64,000 bases of DNA from Endozoicomonas sp965198415 (GCA_965198415.1 CBDAPN010000030.1:1-64000), one strand, 5' to 3'. Shown: positions 36,569 through 45,807, numbered from the stretch's first letter. Notes: generated by a model not told the origin, from the letters alone. Translations and numbers: made by a program.

Positions 36569-39500
36569 TCAGAAGTCGTTACACAGTTGATCAACTCCCG
36601 GGCAAGATGTGGCAGGTGCACTTTCATCAGCAGTAGGACTAATCAGAATTTGCTCGTTTTGAAGTGGAACCTCGCTGTAGCTTGGCGGGGCAGAGCTGCG
36701 AAAATTCATGTAATCTTCAACCTGTGGGGTATTGATTAAATACTCTGACTCATCATTGCTTTCGAATATATTCAGTACATCTTCGTTTCTTTCCTCTGCC
36801 TGCATGAAACCTTGGCCGGTAGCAGCAGTGGTAGCTCTTTGAGATACACTGGTTAATTCATCATCACTGCCCATGAGGGTCGAGTCATCGGGTTCCAATG
36901 TTTGTTGGGAAGAGGTTGAGCTAACAGTGTCTGATACCACTGACTCGTAAGATGGGGGTGACTCTCCAACAGTGCTTCTGGCGCCGTTAGCTAATGTTGC
37001 TTCATAAGATGGTAGCCTCGGATTTTCCATAGTGCCTGCAATATTGCTGGTCACAGATTCGGAACTCATCGCGCTTCGGTCAAAGTATGATGCTATATTC
37101 GGCACAGAGATATAGCCTAAAGTTAAACCTACAAACAGGCTCAGCGTTCCGGTCATTAAACTGGTCATCCGAATCACTTTGCCGATTGATTTGTAGCCAT
37201 AATCGATAGCTGCCTGCCCACTAATCATTGCCCCCCCGGACAGAAGTCCCAGCGTATTCGTTGCCAAGGCCCCAACAGCGTCTAATGATAAAGAAGCGCC
37301 AGCGGTTGGGATAGCGAAAAACAAGCTAATCGCTGCAGTAATGGCAAAACCTATACCAGCCATATAGCTCATAGATCTGAGCAGGGTGTCACCGATTGCC
37401 GAGCGTCCCATGGGGTCAATAAAGGCAATGGGGTTGGCGACAGCGTAAGCATAGCGGTTGTCGTTGCGTTGATCGTCACGCTTGATAAAGCGCTTCAGTT
37501 GGGGGTGATAAAAACGGTGGCGCAGATACACCAAGCCGGTGGCTTGATCGCTCAATTCCTGATTCCAGAGAAAATCTGTACTGGAGTCGTCTTGTGCAGG
37601 ATGAGTTGTTTTGCCATAGCCTTCATAGCTGTACAGATTGGCGTTAGTGCCTTGCGCATTTACCCCAAGGCGGGCGCCGGTGCTTTGATTGGAAATGAAT
37701 AAATGGTCACCGCCTTCCTTGCTCAGGTTGCCAATAAACTTGTGCCCGTATTGCACATAGTCGTACAGTTTTTGATTTTTGAGCACCGTTTGTACCCGAC
37801 TATTTTTATGGTAGTAAAAACTTTGGCGACTGTTTTTGTGATTAAGGTGGCCAAGAAAACCATTGGGTAAATAGTGAAAACTAGTCAATGCCTGCCCGTT
37901 GGCATCGTTGACCGATAACAGCTGACCCTGATCGTCGTAGTTGTATTGTTGACCGAGATGGTCAGTTAATAGGTGGCCATTTTTATCGTAGGTAATCTGC
38001 AGCGCTTTGCCCGGGTTGCTTTGTTTAATGTGAGTTAGTTGATCGGCTGCGTTGTAATGGTAGTCAAGGGTTTGAGTCGCATCAGGCGCACGGGTTCTTT
38101 GCTCTTTGATGATGTTGTTATTGCCGTCGTATTGATAGCGGATTTCATGGTGGGTGTGCTGGTTTTGGTGTTCTTTTTTGTGGTGTGTCTCTTTAATTAG
38201 GCGGTTTACGCCGTCGTAGTGGTAGGTAATGGCTTCGGTGGCAGATGCTGTGTGGGTTGTCTGTTTGGTTAGATCGCCTCTGGGCTGGTAGTCGTACTCT
38301 CTTGATAAATAGCTGGAGGCAGCTTGGCCTTTGGTAACCGTTGAACGGGCCACGCGTCCGTAAGGGCCGTAGGTATAGGTTTCTTTTGTTGGTTCAGTGC
38401 CGTTTATCTGCCGCTCAATCGACAGTATTTGGCCGTTCTTGCCATTGTTGTCCTCACCGTAGGTGAAGCGGAACAGGTGGTTGTCGCTTTTGATGGCGGA
38501 GAGCTTGCCTTTATCCTTTTTATCGTAGTGATAGGTGAGCACCCGTTTGCCTACATTTTCCTGCCGTACCAGCCGACGGCTGTTGTCGTAGGCATAGCTT
38601 TGTTGTCGCTGGTCCGGGAAGATAAGGCGGGTCAGGTTGCCCCGCAGATCATACTGGAAGTGTTGTTCATGGCCGTCGGAGTCAGAGGCTTTGATTAAGT
38701 GCTTGTCGGGGTCGTAGCGGTAATGTACCTGAAAGGCTTTATGGTTGCGATTCCAGCGGGCCGATTGCAGCTGACCCCGTGGGGTGTACTGGTAGTGGAC
38801 CCGGCTGCCATCGGGGTTGACCCGCTCAATTTCCTGACCATTGCTGTTGCGGTGGTGCTCGGTCACTAATGTGCCGTGGTGATCAATGTTGGGGCTAATG
38901 ACGCGGGTTAGCCGGTTGTCGGTGTTGTAAACGTAGTCATAACCGTAATGGGTGCTTATTTGACCGTTGTTGTTTTGTTTTTTAATGGCCTTGTAACGGT
39001 TGCGAAAGAGATCATAAGTAATATGTTTTGCCAGTGTCAGGCCATCAAAACTGCGGGTTTCTATGGCCGTTTTATTATGACCGATGTCGTATTCGTAGGT
39101 GCTGGTGACCACTGAGTGTTTTTGTTGGGAAGGGAGGTCGAGCAGGGCGCTCTCTTTTGCCACCACTTTCCCGAAACCGTTTTTTTGGGTGGTGGTTTGC
39201 ACCGCTGTGTGGGACGTGTTGTTGAGGGGGTAATGGGTTTTTGTCTCGCTTAATAACCAGGGGGTCTTTTGGGTCTGGTTATGTTTTTTGCCGTTAAATA
39301 AGGTCTGTGTGATCAGGTTTTCATCGTCGTATACGAATTGCGTTTTATTGCGCCAAGGGTCGGTTGTCGCCGTCGGCCGTAGTAGGTCGTCGTATTGATA
39401 GCGGGTGATCTGCCCAAAACGATTGGTATTGGCCACCACTTTACCAAAAGCGTCGTACTCTTTTTGAGCAATGGCGTGGTATTGACCGTGTAACCACTCC

Positions 39501-41458
39501 TCGATGACCGTGGTTTTTTCGGCAGCATTCATTTTGTGGCGTATTTTAAAGCCCAGCGGCGATTCCATCACCTTAGCGTTGAAGCCGTCCTGAGCGAATG
39601 TGTAGTGTCGTATGGTGTGCACATGGCCTTCGGGGTCAGTTTTTGCCGTTAACTGCCCTATGTTGTTGTAGTGGAATTTGGTCTTCTCACCCATGGGGGA
39701 AATATGGGCGATCACGTGCCGATTTCTGGTATCCGTGAGTTTTTGGCTGACATGCCCAAGGCTGCTTTCGTGTTGCACGGTCAAGATGGCGGAGTGCTTG
39801 TCAAAGTGGTAGTGCGTTTTTTTGTGTGTTTGCTGCACGCCGGGCATCCCTTGTGCCAGCCATTTTCGCTGAGTGTTAATGACCCGCCCAGCGTCATCGT
39901 AGCAGTAACTCTCTTGTTGCCAGGGGTGCCATAAATTGACGTGTTGGTCTTGCCTGCCAAAAGTCTGTTTGGTGCTGTGGGTTTTTCGCGATGGGGAGAG
40001 GTGATACACCGATTTGATGGCTTTGCCAGAAATAAGATCGTGGTGCACGGTTGCCATCAGCAAGCTGTAACTGCCGGTGAAATATTGGTGGGCGGTGGCT
40101 TTGTATTGGCGCCACTGCTGTTTGGGGCGGTGATACACCCAGTGGCTTTCATGGGTTTTATTGCCAAATAAGTCGTATTGGTGGTCAACCCGGTTAGTAG
40201 GAATGTGCTGTTGCTGCTGTTCACTCCATAATAAATGAACGGTGCTGTTGGGTTTGTCGTAGTTGGTCGAACGGCTGTATTTAAAAGGGCTGATATCGTA
40301 GGTGTATTCAGCTTTTAATAACTCTGTTTGCCCTGTAAAGGTGCGAATATCTGTGGGTAAATGCAGGTAGTTGTAACGATACAGTTTTTTATGCACCAAG
40401 GGCACGTCTGCATTGCTGTCCACCTGTTCGACAGTAACGGAGTAATGGTAATTTTGGTCATTACTGTCCATCAGGCTATCAGCAGAGTCTGACATGGCGT
40501 ATAAAGGGTAACCGGTATAGTTACTCTCTGAAGAGTAGCTATAGTGGCTCTCATGGTGAATTTTATTATCCACTGAGTCGAACTGCTTAAACTCTGAGAC
40601 CACCGGCAATACACCCTCGCCCCCACGGCTTTTAAAGGGAATGGTGTTGTAACTTAACTGGGTAACCAGACCAGTGGGCGGATTGATGGTTTTTATTAAG
40701 TTATAACCGCTGTTGTTGATGTATTTAAATTCATAGCGTTGTTGCATTGGGTTGATAATGGTTGCAACGCCGGTGGGAGAGAAGAAAATTTTTTGCGCTC
40801 TGGCATCGGGGTAGTGCACCACCATTACACCCGGCTCATAGTGGAAGGTGTAACGGTTGCCATAGTTGTCTGTTATTGCCGCCAGCCTTGCCTCTTCAAT
40901 GTTTTTTGCCCCCTCTTGATATTCAAAGGTGATGCGATTACCAAAGCGGTCTTTTTGTAAAATTAACAGCCCTGCATGGGAAAAGTATTTCACCACACCG
41001 TCTTTATGCTGTGAGCGATAGCGGTAAAACAGCGTGTCTTCATTGGGAATGAGCTGCTCCACGGTACTATCCACAAACCGGGTGCCGTGCTGGTTGAAGT
41101 ACTTTAAGCCAGAGGCGAACAGCGTTTCATCGTGCCAAAGCGGGTCTATTAACCACTGTCCCCCCATGTTGACGACGTTGTTGTTGATATGGTCCAGATC
41201 CAGTTGCCACCCGTTTGGCAAGCCAAACACGCCGGAGGTATTGAAGCGGTAGGTCAGCTTTACGGTGAACGGGTGGTGAATACCCGATGTTTGGATTAAA
41301 GGATAAGAAAAATGAAAAGTGCCGGTTGCAATATTAACCGACGCATGAAGATGCTGCGAGTAGTTATAAGCCTGACTGCCACTGTATGCAGAGATACTTG
41401 AAACCGGGTAGATAAAAGCCAGCACTGATAACAAGAAAACAGCATAATATCGTTTCAT
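36569..41458 (-). CDS. RHS/YD-repeat secreted protein D with PPxY tail
   Basis: 1629 residues from the ATG at 41458. An in-frame ATG nine codons upstream is rejected because MKRYYAVFLL aligns with the starts of A-C and is preceded by the RBS GAGAAG. DPMG is again at 1348. The tail differs most from the others: different hydrophobic segments (GFAITAAISLFFAIP, TGTLSLFVGLTLGY), then LPSY (1482), PPSY (1501) and PPSYSEVPL (1591), with a long acidic Ser/Thr-rich stretch between the last two. It ends with three Cys-containing turns (SCPGVDQLCNDF). It is the first gene of the cluster in the direction of transcription and has an upstream region unlike the A-C spacers. Confidence 0.93.
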   Translation of the reverse strand: MKRYYAVFLLSVLAFIYPVSSISAYSGSQAYNYSQHLHASVNIATGTFHFSYPLIQTSGIHHPFTVKLTYRFNTSGVFGLPNGWQLDLDHINNNVVNMGGQWLIDPLWHDETLFASGLKYFNQHGTRFVDSTVEQLIPNEDTLFYRYRSQHKDGVVKYFSHAGLLILQKDRFGNRITFEYQEGAKNIEEARLAAITDNYGNRYTFHYEPGVMVVHYPDARAQKIFFSPTGVATIINPMQQRYEFKYINNSGYNLIKTINPPTGLVTQLSYNTIPFKSRGGEGVLPVVSEFKQFDSVDNKIHHESHYSYSSESNYTGYPLYAMSDSADSLMDSNDQNYHYSVTVEQVDSNADVPLVHKKLYRYNYLHLPTDIRTFTGQTELLKAEYTYDISPFKYSRSTNYDKPNSTVHLLWSEQQQQHIPTNRVDHQYDLFGNKTHESHWVYHRPKQQWRQYKATAHQYFTGSYSLLMATVHHDLISGKAIKSVYHLSPSRKTHSTKQTFGRQDQHVNLWHPWQQESYCYDDAGRVINTQRKWLAQGMPGVQQTHKKTHYHFDKHSAILTVQHESSLGHVSQKLTDTRNRHVIAHISPMGEKTKFHYNNIGQLTAKTDPEGHVHTIRHYTFAQDGFNAKVMESPLGFKIRHKMNAAEKTTVIEEWLHGQYHAIAQKEYDAFGKVVANTNRFGQITRYQYDDLLRPTATTDPWRNKTQFVYDDENLITQTLFNGKKHNQTQKTPWLLSETKTHYPLNNTSHTAVQTTTQKNGFGKVVAKESALLDLPSQQKHSVVTSTYEYDIGHNKTAIETRSFDGLTLAKHITYDLFRNRYKAIKKQNNNGQISTHYGYDYVYNTDNRLTRVISPNIDHHGTLVTEHHRNSNGQEIERVNPDGSRVHYQYTPRGQLQSARWNRNHKAFQVHYRYDPDKHLIKASDSDGHEQHFQYDLRGNLTRLIFPDQRQQSYAYDNSRRLVRQENVGKRVLTYHYDKKDKGKLSAIKSDNHLFRFTYGEDNNGKNGQILSIERQINGTEPTKETYTYGPYGRVARSTVTKGQAASSYLSREYDYQPRGDLTKQTTHTASATEAITYHYDGVNRLIKETHHKKEHQNQHTHHEIRYQYDGNNNIIKEQRTRAPDATQTLDYHYNAADQLTHIKQSNPGKALQITYDKNGHLLTDHLGQQYNYDDQGQLLSVNDANGQALTSFHYLPNGFLGHLNHKNSRQSFYYHKNSRVQTVLKNQKLYDYVQYGHKFIGNLSKEGGDHLFISNQSTGARLGVNAQGTNANLYSYEGYGKTTHPAQDDSSTDFLWNQELSDQATGLVYLRHRFYHPQLKRFIKRDDQRNDNRYAYAVANPIAFIDPMGRSAIGDTLLRSMSYMAGIGFAITAAISLFFAIPTAGASLSLDAVGALATNTLGLLSGGAMISGQAAIDYGYKSIGKVIRMTSLMTGTLSLFVGLTLGYISVPNIASYFDRSAMSSESVTSNIAGTMENPRLPSYEATLANGARSTVGESPPSYESVVSDTVSSTSSQQTLEPDDSTLMGSDDELTSVSQRATTAATGQGFMQAEERNEDVLNIFESNDESEYLINTPQVEDYMNFRSSAPPSYSEVPLQNEQILISPTADESAPATSCPGVDQLCNDF

Positions 41459-42317
41459 AATCTTCTCATGGAATAGTTCAATCAAAACTGATTATTTGGT
41501 ATTTAAAAAAGCAGGCACACATTATGCGTTTTGTGTTTGCCATTAATTTTGATTAGGACTGTGCTTAGCATTAAATTTTAAGTTCTAAAGATAGCGATTT
41601 AGATAGCTTAGAGATATCATTATTTTGAAAGCCTACGGGACATTGACGCACTTTAAACTGGTATCAGATGGCTTAGAGTTTGATTTGTGTTAACTTTGAA
41701 ACCATACCGTGGTTGTAGATAATGTGAAGTCAGACTAGACGACAACGGTGATTTTGCAAGAATTTTTTTCTTTTTCCATGTGATTTTTTTCATATTTATG
41801 CTGGGTTTGGTTTCAACTTCTATATTTCATAAAAATTATCCATTTGATCTATTGGTACTTAAACTGTTGAAAGGTGTTCTTAACCAATGAATGATAAGCG
41901 GTGATGATTAAAGATTGTAAATAAAAAGTTAAATGAAAAGCAAAAAAATTATCAATAGTTTAAAAGGGCAGGGTTAATTAAAAAATCAAAAAGAGTTTTT
42001 GGTTTAGGGGCAGTGGTTAATTTGAGTCCTGTTAACTGGCGAATAGTTTGCTCTGTATAGTGGCAGTAAATTCGCCTGAAGATGCCTCTTATTTTAGCAA
42101 GTGGTATCGCTATTTTTCAAACAAACTCTACATTTGTATGCTGACTGAATACGCTACTTTTAAGAAGGTTTGTTCAACCTATCTGATCTGTCAGCCCCTT
42201 TATGACCCGTTAAATGACCAATGTTGGTAATGAAGGTGAGGTATCGTTTCAAATGTAAGCTAAATACTTTGCATGTCGCTCAATGAAACTGTTGGCGCTT
42301 TAACTTGAATAAGCCAT
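41459..42317. other. AT-rich divergent intergenic region
   Basis: About 860 bases upstream of RHS gene D and of the Cys-rich gene. It is strongly A/T-rich with homopolymer runs. A 60-codon plus-strand frame at 42048-42230 begins with TTG and has no family match; I do not call it. No clear promoter for gene D was found. The base composition suits foreign DNA or H-NS-type silencing. Confidence 0.4.
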
Positions 42318-42368
42318 TTGACGTCTTCTTTTTCGGTGTCTATACATAAATGGTCGTATATGTACGAC
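42318..42368 (+). promoter_or_regulatory. Predicted promoter and palindrome upstream of the Cys-rich secreted gene
   Basis: TTGACG (42318-42323) and TATACA (42341-42346) have a 17-base spacer. Just downstream is a perfect palindrome GTCGTA-TATG-TACGAC (42353-42368), near the expected transcription start, where a repressor operator would sit. Confidence 0.5.
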
Positions 42369-42423
42369 TTTATCATAGATAAGCTTCTTAAATTTCTTTG
42401 AATTTTCTATGTAGGTGTACAGA

Positions 42424-43224
42424 GTGGTACTGACACGAGTGCTTTTTACCACCGGCTTGATCTTATTGTTAACGGTTTTTCAGGTTTATGCGGATGAAGA
42501 ATTGTATAGCTACTTCAAGGATGCTAAAGAGCTCACTGCTGAAAAATATGATCAAATGGCGCCTAATATTGCGCTGTGTACTTTGCCGAAAGAGGGTAAT
42601 AGTTGTGACAATTTTGAGCACCTTGGCAAGGTCGTTCAGGGGCACGATAAACGTATTTTTGTATGTGAATATAAAGCCTATGTTGATGGCGAATTTTTAG
42701 ACCCGCATTTTGCAACACAGTTCGAATGGCTCGATATGACTTATGATAAGTTATCGGGCTGGCTGACTGCGTTAGCAATACCTGAAATGGGCCATGAGGG
42801 TCTTTATTTTGTGTTGAGAGGCGAGACATATAATCCAGAACACCATCCGGCGGCTTGTGTGAAACTGAATCACTCCAAAGGGTTTGAGTTTGGTTACGAG
42901 CGGCTGTCAAACAGAGGGGAGAAACACTGTGACATATTGGTAGGAGCTATTTATTACTCACCTTATGCCATTAAACCGCTGACTGACAACGAGTTGGCGC
43001 TGGACTCTGGGTTGGAGCTGAGTGAAAAATATGTCGACCCTTGCAAACATGGCATTCTTTTTTCACCACCGTGTCATCGTTGTAATGGAGATGGTTGTGG
43101 GGCGTTCAAGTGTTCCCATTTTACCTCTTGGGATCGCTGTCCGGGGGACTCCTTTAGTTGTGGGTATGAAGATTGCGTGGGAAGTTTTTGTCCTAGCAAA
43201 CCCATTTGTGCGCGGTGGAAGTGA
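42424..43224 (+). CDS. Cysteine-rich secreted protein of unknown function
   Basis: A 266-residue protein with a signal peptide (VLFTTGLILLLTVFQVYA, cleavage before DEE). I chose the GTG at 42424 because AGGTG lies 6 bases upstream; a GTG at 42415 in the same frame lacks one. The mature protein has 15 cysteines; ten fall in the last 65 residues (SPPCHRCNGDGCGAFKC ... CGYEDCVGSFCPSKPIC), suggesting a compact disulfide- or metal-stabilised C-terminal domain. I recognise no family. It has its own promoter and stands alone beside the RHS cluster. A frameshifted copy of its Cys-rich end lies about 500 bases downstream, so this was once a duplicated gene. Confidence 0.75.
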   Translation: MVLTRVLFTTGLILLLTVFQVYADEELYSYFKDAKELTAEKYDQMAPNIALCTLPKEGNSCDNFEHLGKVVQGHDKRIFVCEYKAYVDGEFLDPHFATQFEWLDMTYDKLSGWLTALAIPEMGHEGLYFVLRGETYNPEHHPAACVKLNHSKGFEFGYERLSNRGEKHCDILVGAIYYSPYAIKPLTDNELALDSGLELSEKYVDPCKHGILFSPPCHRCNGDGCGAFKCSHFTSWDRCPGDSFSCGYEDCVGSFCPSKPICARWK

Positions 43225-43378
43225 CCCTCCAAAGGCTCGGGTGAGCTGCGGGAGGTTGTCTGGGAATAGGCTGTTCTTAATGTGACAACAGATAATTCGC
43301 GGGAAATTGTCAGGTTCACTTTTCTGATGTTTTGCTGCGGTCGCTATTTGCGGACAGTCTCTTGATTCTCTCCTATTG
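43225..43378. other. Short gap after the Cys-rich gene
   Basis: No gene, and no terminator with a T-run, recognised here. Confidence 0.3.
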
Positions 43379-43630
43379 AATGGGTGAAAGTCTCATGCTG
43401 ACCGATGCGTAATTTCCCTACAGCCCTTGGCATATAAAAGATTGCTGACTTTTGTGTGATATCACGAATATCCAGAAAAGCCTCCAGAGACTAATCCTTT
43501 AGCACGTTGCAACCCCAGTATTTATGGGCTCGCAATCAACTGTAGTATTAAAAGTTTCCACTTGGGTTGAAAAAGTTGCCTACCAAGGGCAAGGCCTGAA
43601 AGGTGGGTTAGTATGAGACTTTCACCCATT
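43379..43630. mobile_element. MITE-like 252-bp inverted-repeat element
   Basis: The ends are a perfect 18-bp inverted repeat: AATGGGTGAAAGTCTCAT at 43379-43396 and its reverse complement at 43613-43630. Inside, a second inverted pair (GCCCTTGG at 43423-43430, CCAAGGGC at 43583-43590) lies at almost the same distance from each end, so the ends are imperfect repeats of about 50 bases. There is no open frame inside. Size and form suit a non-autonomous transposable element. No target-site duplication is evident and no transposase is in the window. Confidence 0.6.
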
Positions 43631-43668
43631 GGAGCTGGCTACAAAAAAGAAATCTCTTGGTAGAACTG

Positions 43669-43779
43669 GTGCGCTTTTTTCACCAACGTGTCATTGTTGT
43701 AAGGGAGCGGTTGTGGAGTTTCAAGGGTTCCGCCTGGACCACTTGGGGTGGCTGCTCGTCAGGTTCAGTTTTTTGTTAG
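43669..43779 (+). pseudogene. Frameshifted fragment of a Cys-rich protein paralogue
   Basis: The DNA aligns with 43048-43160 of the intact Cys-rich gene (for example CGTGTCATTGTTGTAA against CGTGTCATCGTTGTAA). With two single-base frame changes it reads SPTCHCCKG, then GCG, then SAWTTWGGCSSGSVFC and a stop, matching SPPCHRCNG, GCG and SHFTSWDRCPGDSFSC. Only the 3' part is left. The MITE-like element lies between the two copies. Confidence 0.7.
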
Positions 43780-43863
43780 CAATTTTGCACAGGTGGCATC
43801 ACCGGTAATCAGTGATGGCGGAGGCCCGGGTGGCCTCACTTTTGACCAGATGCTGTGGAAAAA

Positions 43864-44682
43864 TCAGTGGCGAAACATGCCTTCGGTGACAAATGGACGA
43901 ATGCGCTTAAGCACCTCTTTAAAGCAATTGCTGTTTCCGGCAACGACCTGTTGGTTTTTCATGTAGGTGTGCCCGCCTTTGAAATCACCGACCAGTCCAC
44001 CGGCTTCTTGAATCAGCAATACGCCCGCTGCCATGTCATAGTCCTGTAGCCCGATTTCCCAAAACGCATCCAGACGGCCAGCGGCAACGTAAGCCAGGTC
44101 AAGGGCAGCGGAGCCGGCGCGACGAATACCGGCGGTATCTCCGAGCAGGGAGCGCATCATGTTCAGATAGCTGTCAAGGTGGTTGATGCCGGGTTGCATA
44201 AATGGAATTCCAGTGCCGATTAAGGCGCCATCGAGTGTACGGCGGTTGCCAACCCGAATCCGCTTGCTGTTCAATGTCGCGCCATGGCCACGGCTGGCGC
44301 AGTACTCCTCATCATTGAGTGGATTGATAATCACGGCGTGCTCCAGTCGGCCGCGGTACTGTACAGCGATAGAAACCGCGAAGTGGGGGATGCCGTTGAT
44401 GAAGTTGGTGGTGCCATCGAGAGGGTCGATGATCCAGAGGTAATCTTTGCCGTCGTCCTTGCCTTCGCGGTGCCCGCTCTCTTCACCATAGAAGCCGTGG
44501 TTAGGATAGGTTTTGGCAAGCGAGTCGATGATGACCTTTTCGGCGGTTTTATCCACCCGGGTTACAAAGTCGTTGCGGCTTTTATACTCTACATCAATAT
44601 GATCGAGATCTTTGTAGGCGCGGGCAATGATTTCCCCAGCCTGACGCGCTGCACGCAGCGCCATATTAACCATCGGTTGCAT
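43864..44682 (-). CDS. suhB: Inositol-1-monophosphatase family protein SuhB
   Basis: 272 residues (E. coli SuhB 267). Mg-dependent phosphatase of the inositol monophosphatase fold; in E. coli SuhB also joins the rRNA transcription antitermination complex. Metal-binding motifs: GEESG (Glu67/Glu68), DPLDGTTNF (Asp86, Asp89) and DYDMAAGVLLIQEAGG. The ATG at 44682 (MQPMVNMALRAARQAG) fits the family; the frame is open 82 codons further upstream, but that overlaps the trmJ promoter region and has no family match. Divergent from trmJ, as in Pseudomonas. Confidence 0.95.
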   Translation of the reverse strand: MQPMVNMALRAARQAGEIIARAYKDLDHIDVEYKSRNDFVTRVDKTAEKVIIDSLAKTYPNHGFYGEESGHREGKDDGKDYLWIIDPLDGTTNFINGIPHFAVSIAVQYRGRLEHAVIINPLNDEEYCASRGHGATLNSKRIRVGNRRTLDGALIGTGIPFMQPGINHLDSYLNMMRSLLGDTAGIRRAGSAALDLAYVAAGRLDAFWEIGLQDYDMAAGVLLIQEAGGLVGDFKGGHTYMKNQQVVAGNSNCFKEVLKRIRPFVTEGMFRH

Positions 44683-44963
44683 AGGCTTGATTACATCTGC
44701 AATGTGAAAGATCGAATGGTATGGAAGTATATCGAGTTTGCTGACCCGTTGGTATCCATCCAGTGTGCTGGAAGCCCTGAAAAGGGCGGCCTTCATTCTG
44801 CAAGCATTGTGAAAGTGGAGGCGAATTCTGACAGGAAGGCGTTCAAGTTGCAATGTGGCATTGGTGATTGTTTTCGGTTTGTGGTTATTGTTTAGACCCC
44901 CTTGGCATCGGCTGTATTTCAAGTACACTTGCGAAGACTTTTATTACACGAGAGATCCTTGTG

Positions 44964-45716
44964 GTGCCCGATTTTTTTTCTGAGAATATCTCCATCGTGC
45001 TGGTGCAACCTTCCCATCCCGGTAATATCGGGGCAGCGGCCAGAGCCATGAAAACCATGGGCCTTAGCCGGTTGTGTCTGGTGGCACCGGATGACTTTCC
45101 AAGTGGCACAGCAACGGCGCTGGCCTCGGGCGCTGATGATGTTCTTAGCAATGCCCGGGTGTGTGCGACCCTGGATGAAGCATTGGCAGACTGTCATTTT
45201 GTGGTGGGTACCAGTGCCCGGGTGCGCGGTGTGTCATTGCCACTGGTTGATCCGAAAAACTGTGCTCAACGCATTGTGCATGAGGCGCAAGAGCAAAAGG
45301 TAGCGCTCATTTTTGGCCGTGAAGATAAGGGGTTGACCAACGAGCAGTTGCGTCGGTGCCACTTGCAGGTGCACATTCCCACCAATGAAGACTTTAGTTC
45401 ACTGAATCTGGGCGCAGCGGTGCAAGTGCTCTGCTACGAGCTGAGAATGATGCATTTAACCCAGCAAAATACCCTGAAGATGCCGCAGCCGCGTAGCCAT
45501 GAGCTCGCCACTGTGGAGGCTATGGAACATTATTACGATCACCTCTATCAGGTGTTGATGGAGATCGGGTTTCTTGACCACAGCAGTCACGAAAAGATTA
45601 TGGCCAAGCTGCGCCGGCTGTACGGCCGGGCCCGACCGGACTCTGTGGAGCTGAGTATTTTGCGAGGGGTCTTATCAGAAACGCAGCGCAGCCTGATGAC
45701 GGCGAAACAGTCATGA
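44964..45716 (+). CDS. trmJ: tRNA (cytidine/uridine-2'-O-)-methyltransferase TrmJ
   Basis: A 250-residue SPOUT methyltransferase that modifies the ribose at position 32 of several tRNAs. Motifs: SHPGNIGAAARAMKTMGL near the N-terminus, FGREDKGLTNEQL, and the knot motif SLNLGAAVQVLCYEL. The start is a GTG: two adjacent GTGs (44961, 44964) follow GAGAG, and the second gives MPDFFSENISIVLV, which aligns with family starts. The frame extends upstream to 44868, but that part does not resemble the family. Followed by cysE as in Pseudomonas. Confidence 0.94.
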   Translation: MPDFFSENISIVLVQPSHPGNIGAAARAMKTMGLSRLCLVAPDDFPSGTATALASGADDVLSNARVCATLDEALADCHFVVGTSARVRGVSLPLVDPKNCAQRIVHEAQEQKVALIFGREDKGLTNEQLRRCHLQVHIPTNEDFSSLNLGAAVQVLCYELRMMHLTQQNTLKMPQPRSHELATVEAMEHYYDHLYQVLMEIGFLDHSSHEKIMAKLRRLYGRARPDSVELSILRGVLSETQRSLMTAKQS

Positions 45717-45807
45717 GCTTGCAAACCGTCTTGAGCTGACTAAAACCGTGAATTGATGTTGAATTTAGGTTGAAAGCATAAGAAATGACAACAAGCAGGT
45801 GTAAACC

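Larger units (their letters stand above)
21268..41458 (-). repeat. Four-copy tandem amplification of about 5.1 kb RHS gene units
   Basis: Four same-strand genes of about 4.9 kb with spacers of 156-211 bases. The coding cores (residues 1-1348) are collinear with no length change among the four copies. The tails and the last few codons vary. Such arrays are prone to unequal crossing-over and to assembly collapse. Confidence 0.9.

Noticed and set aside
42048..42230. 60-codon plus-strand frame in the AT-rich region
   Set aside because: TTG start, no ribosome binding site, no recognisable protein.
44683..44928. 82-codon upstream extension of the suhB frame
   Set aside because: The extra residues do not resemble SuhB; they overlap the region upstream of trmJ.
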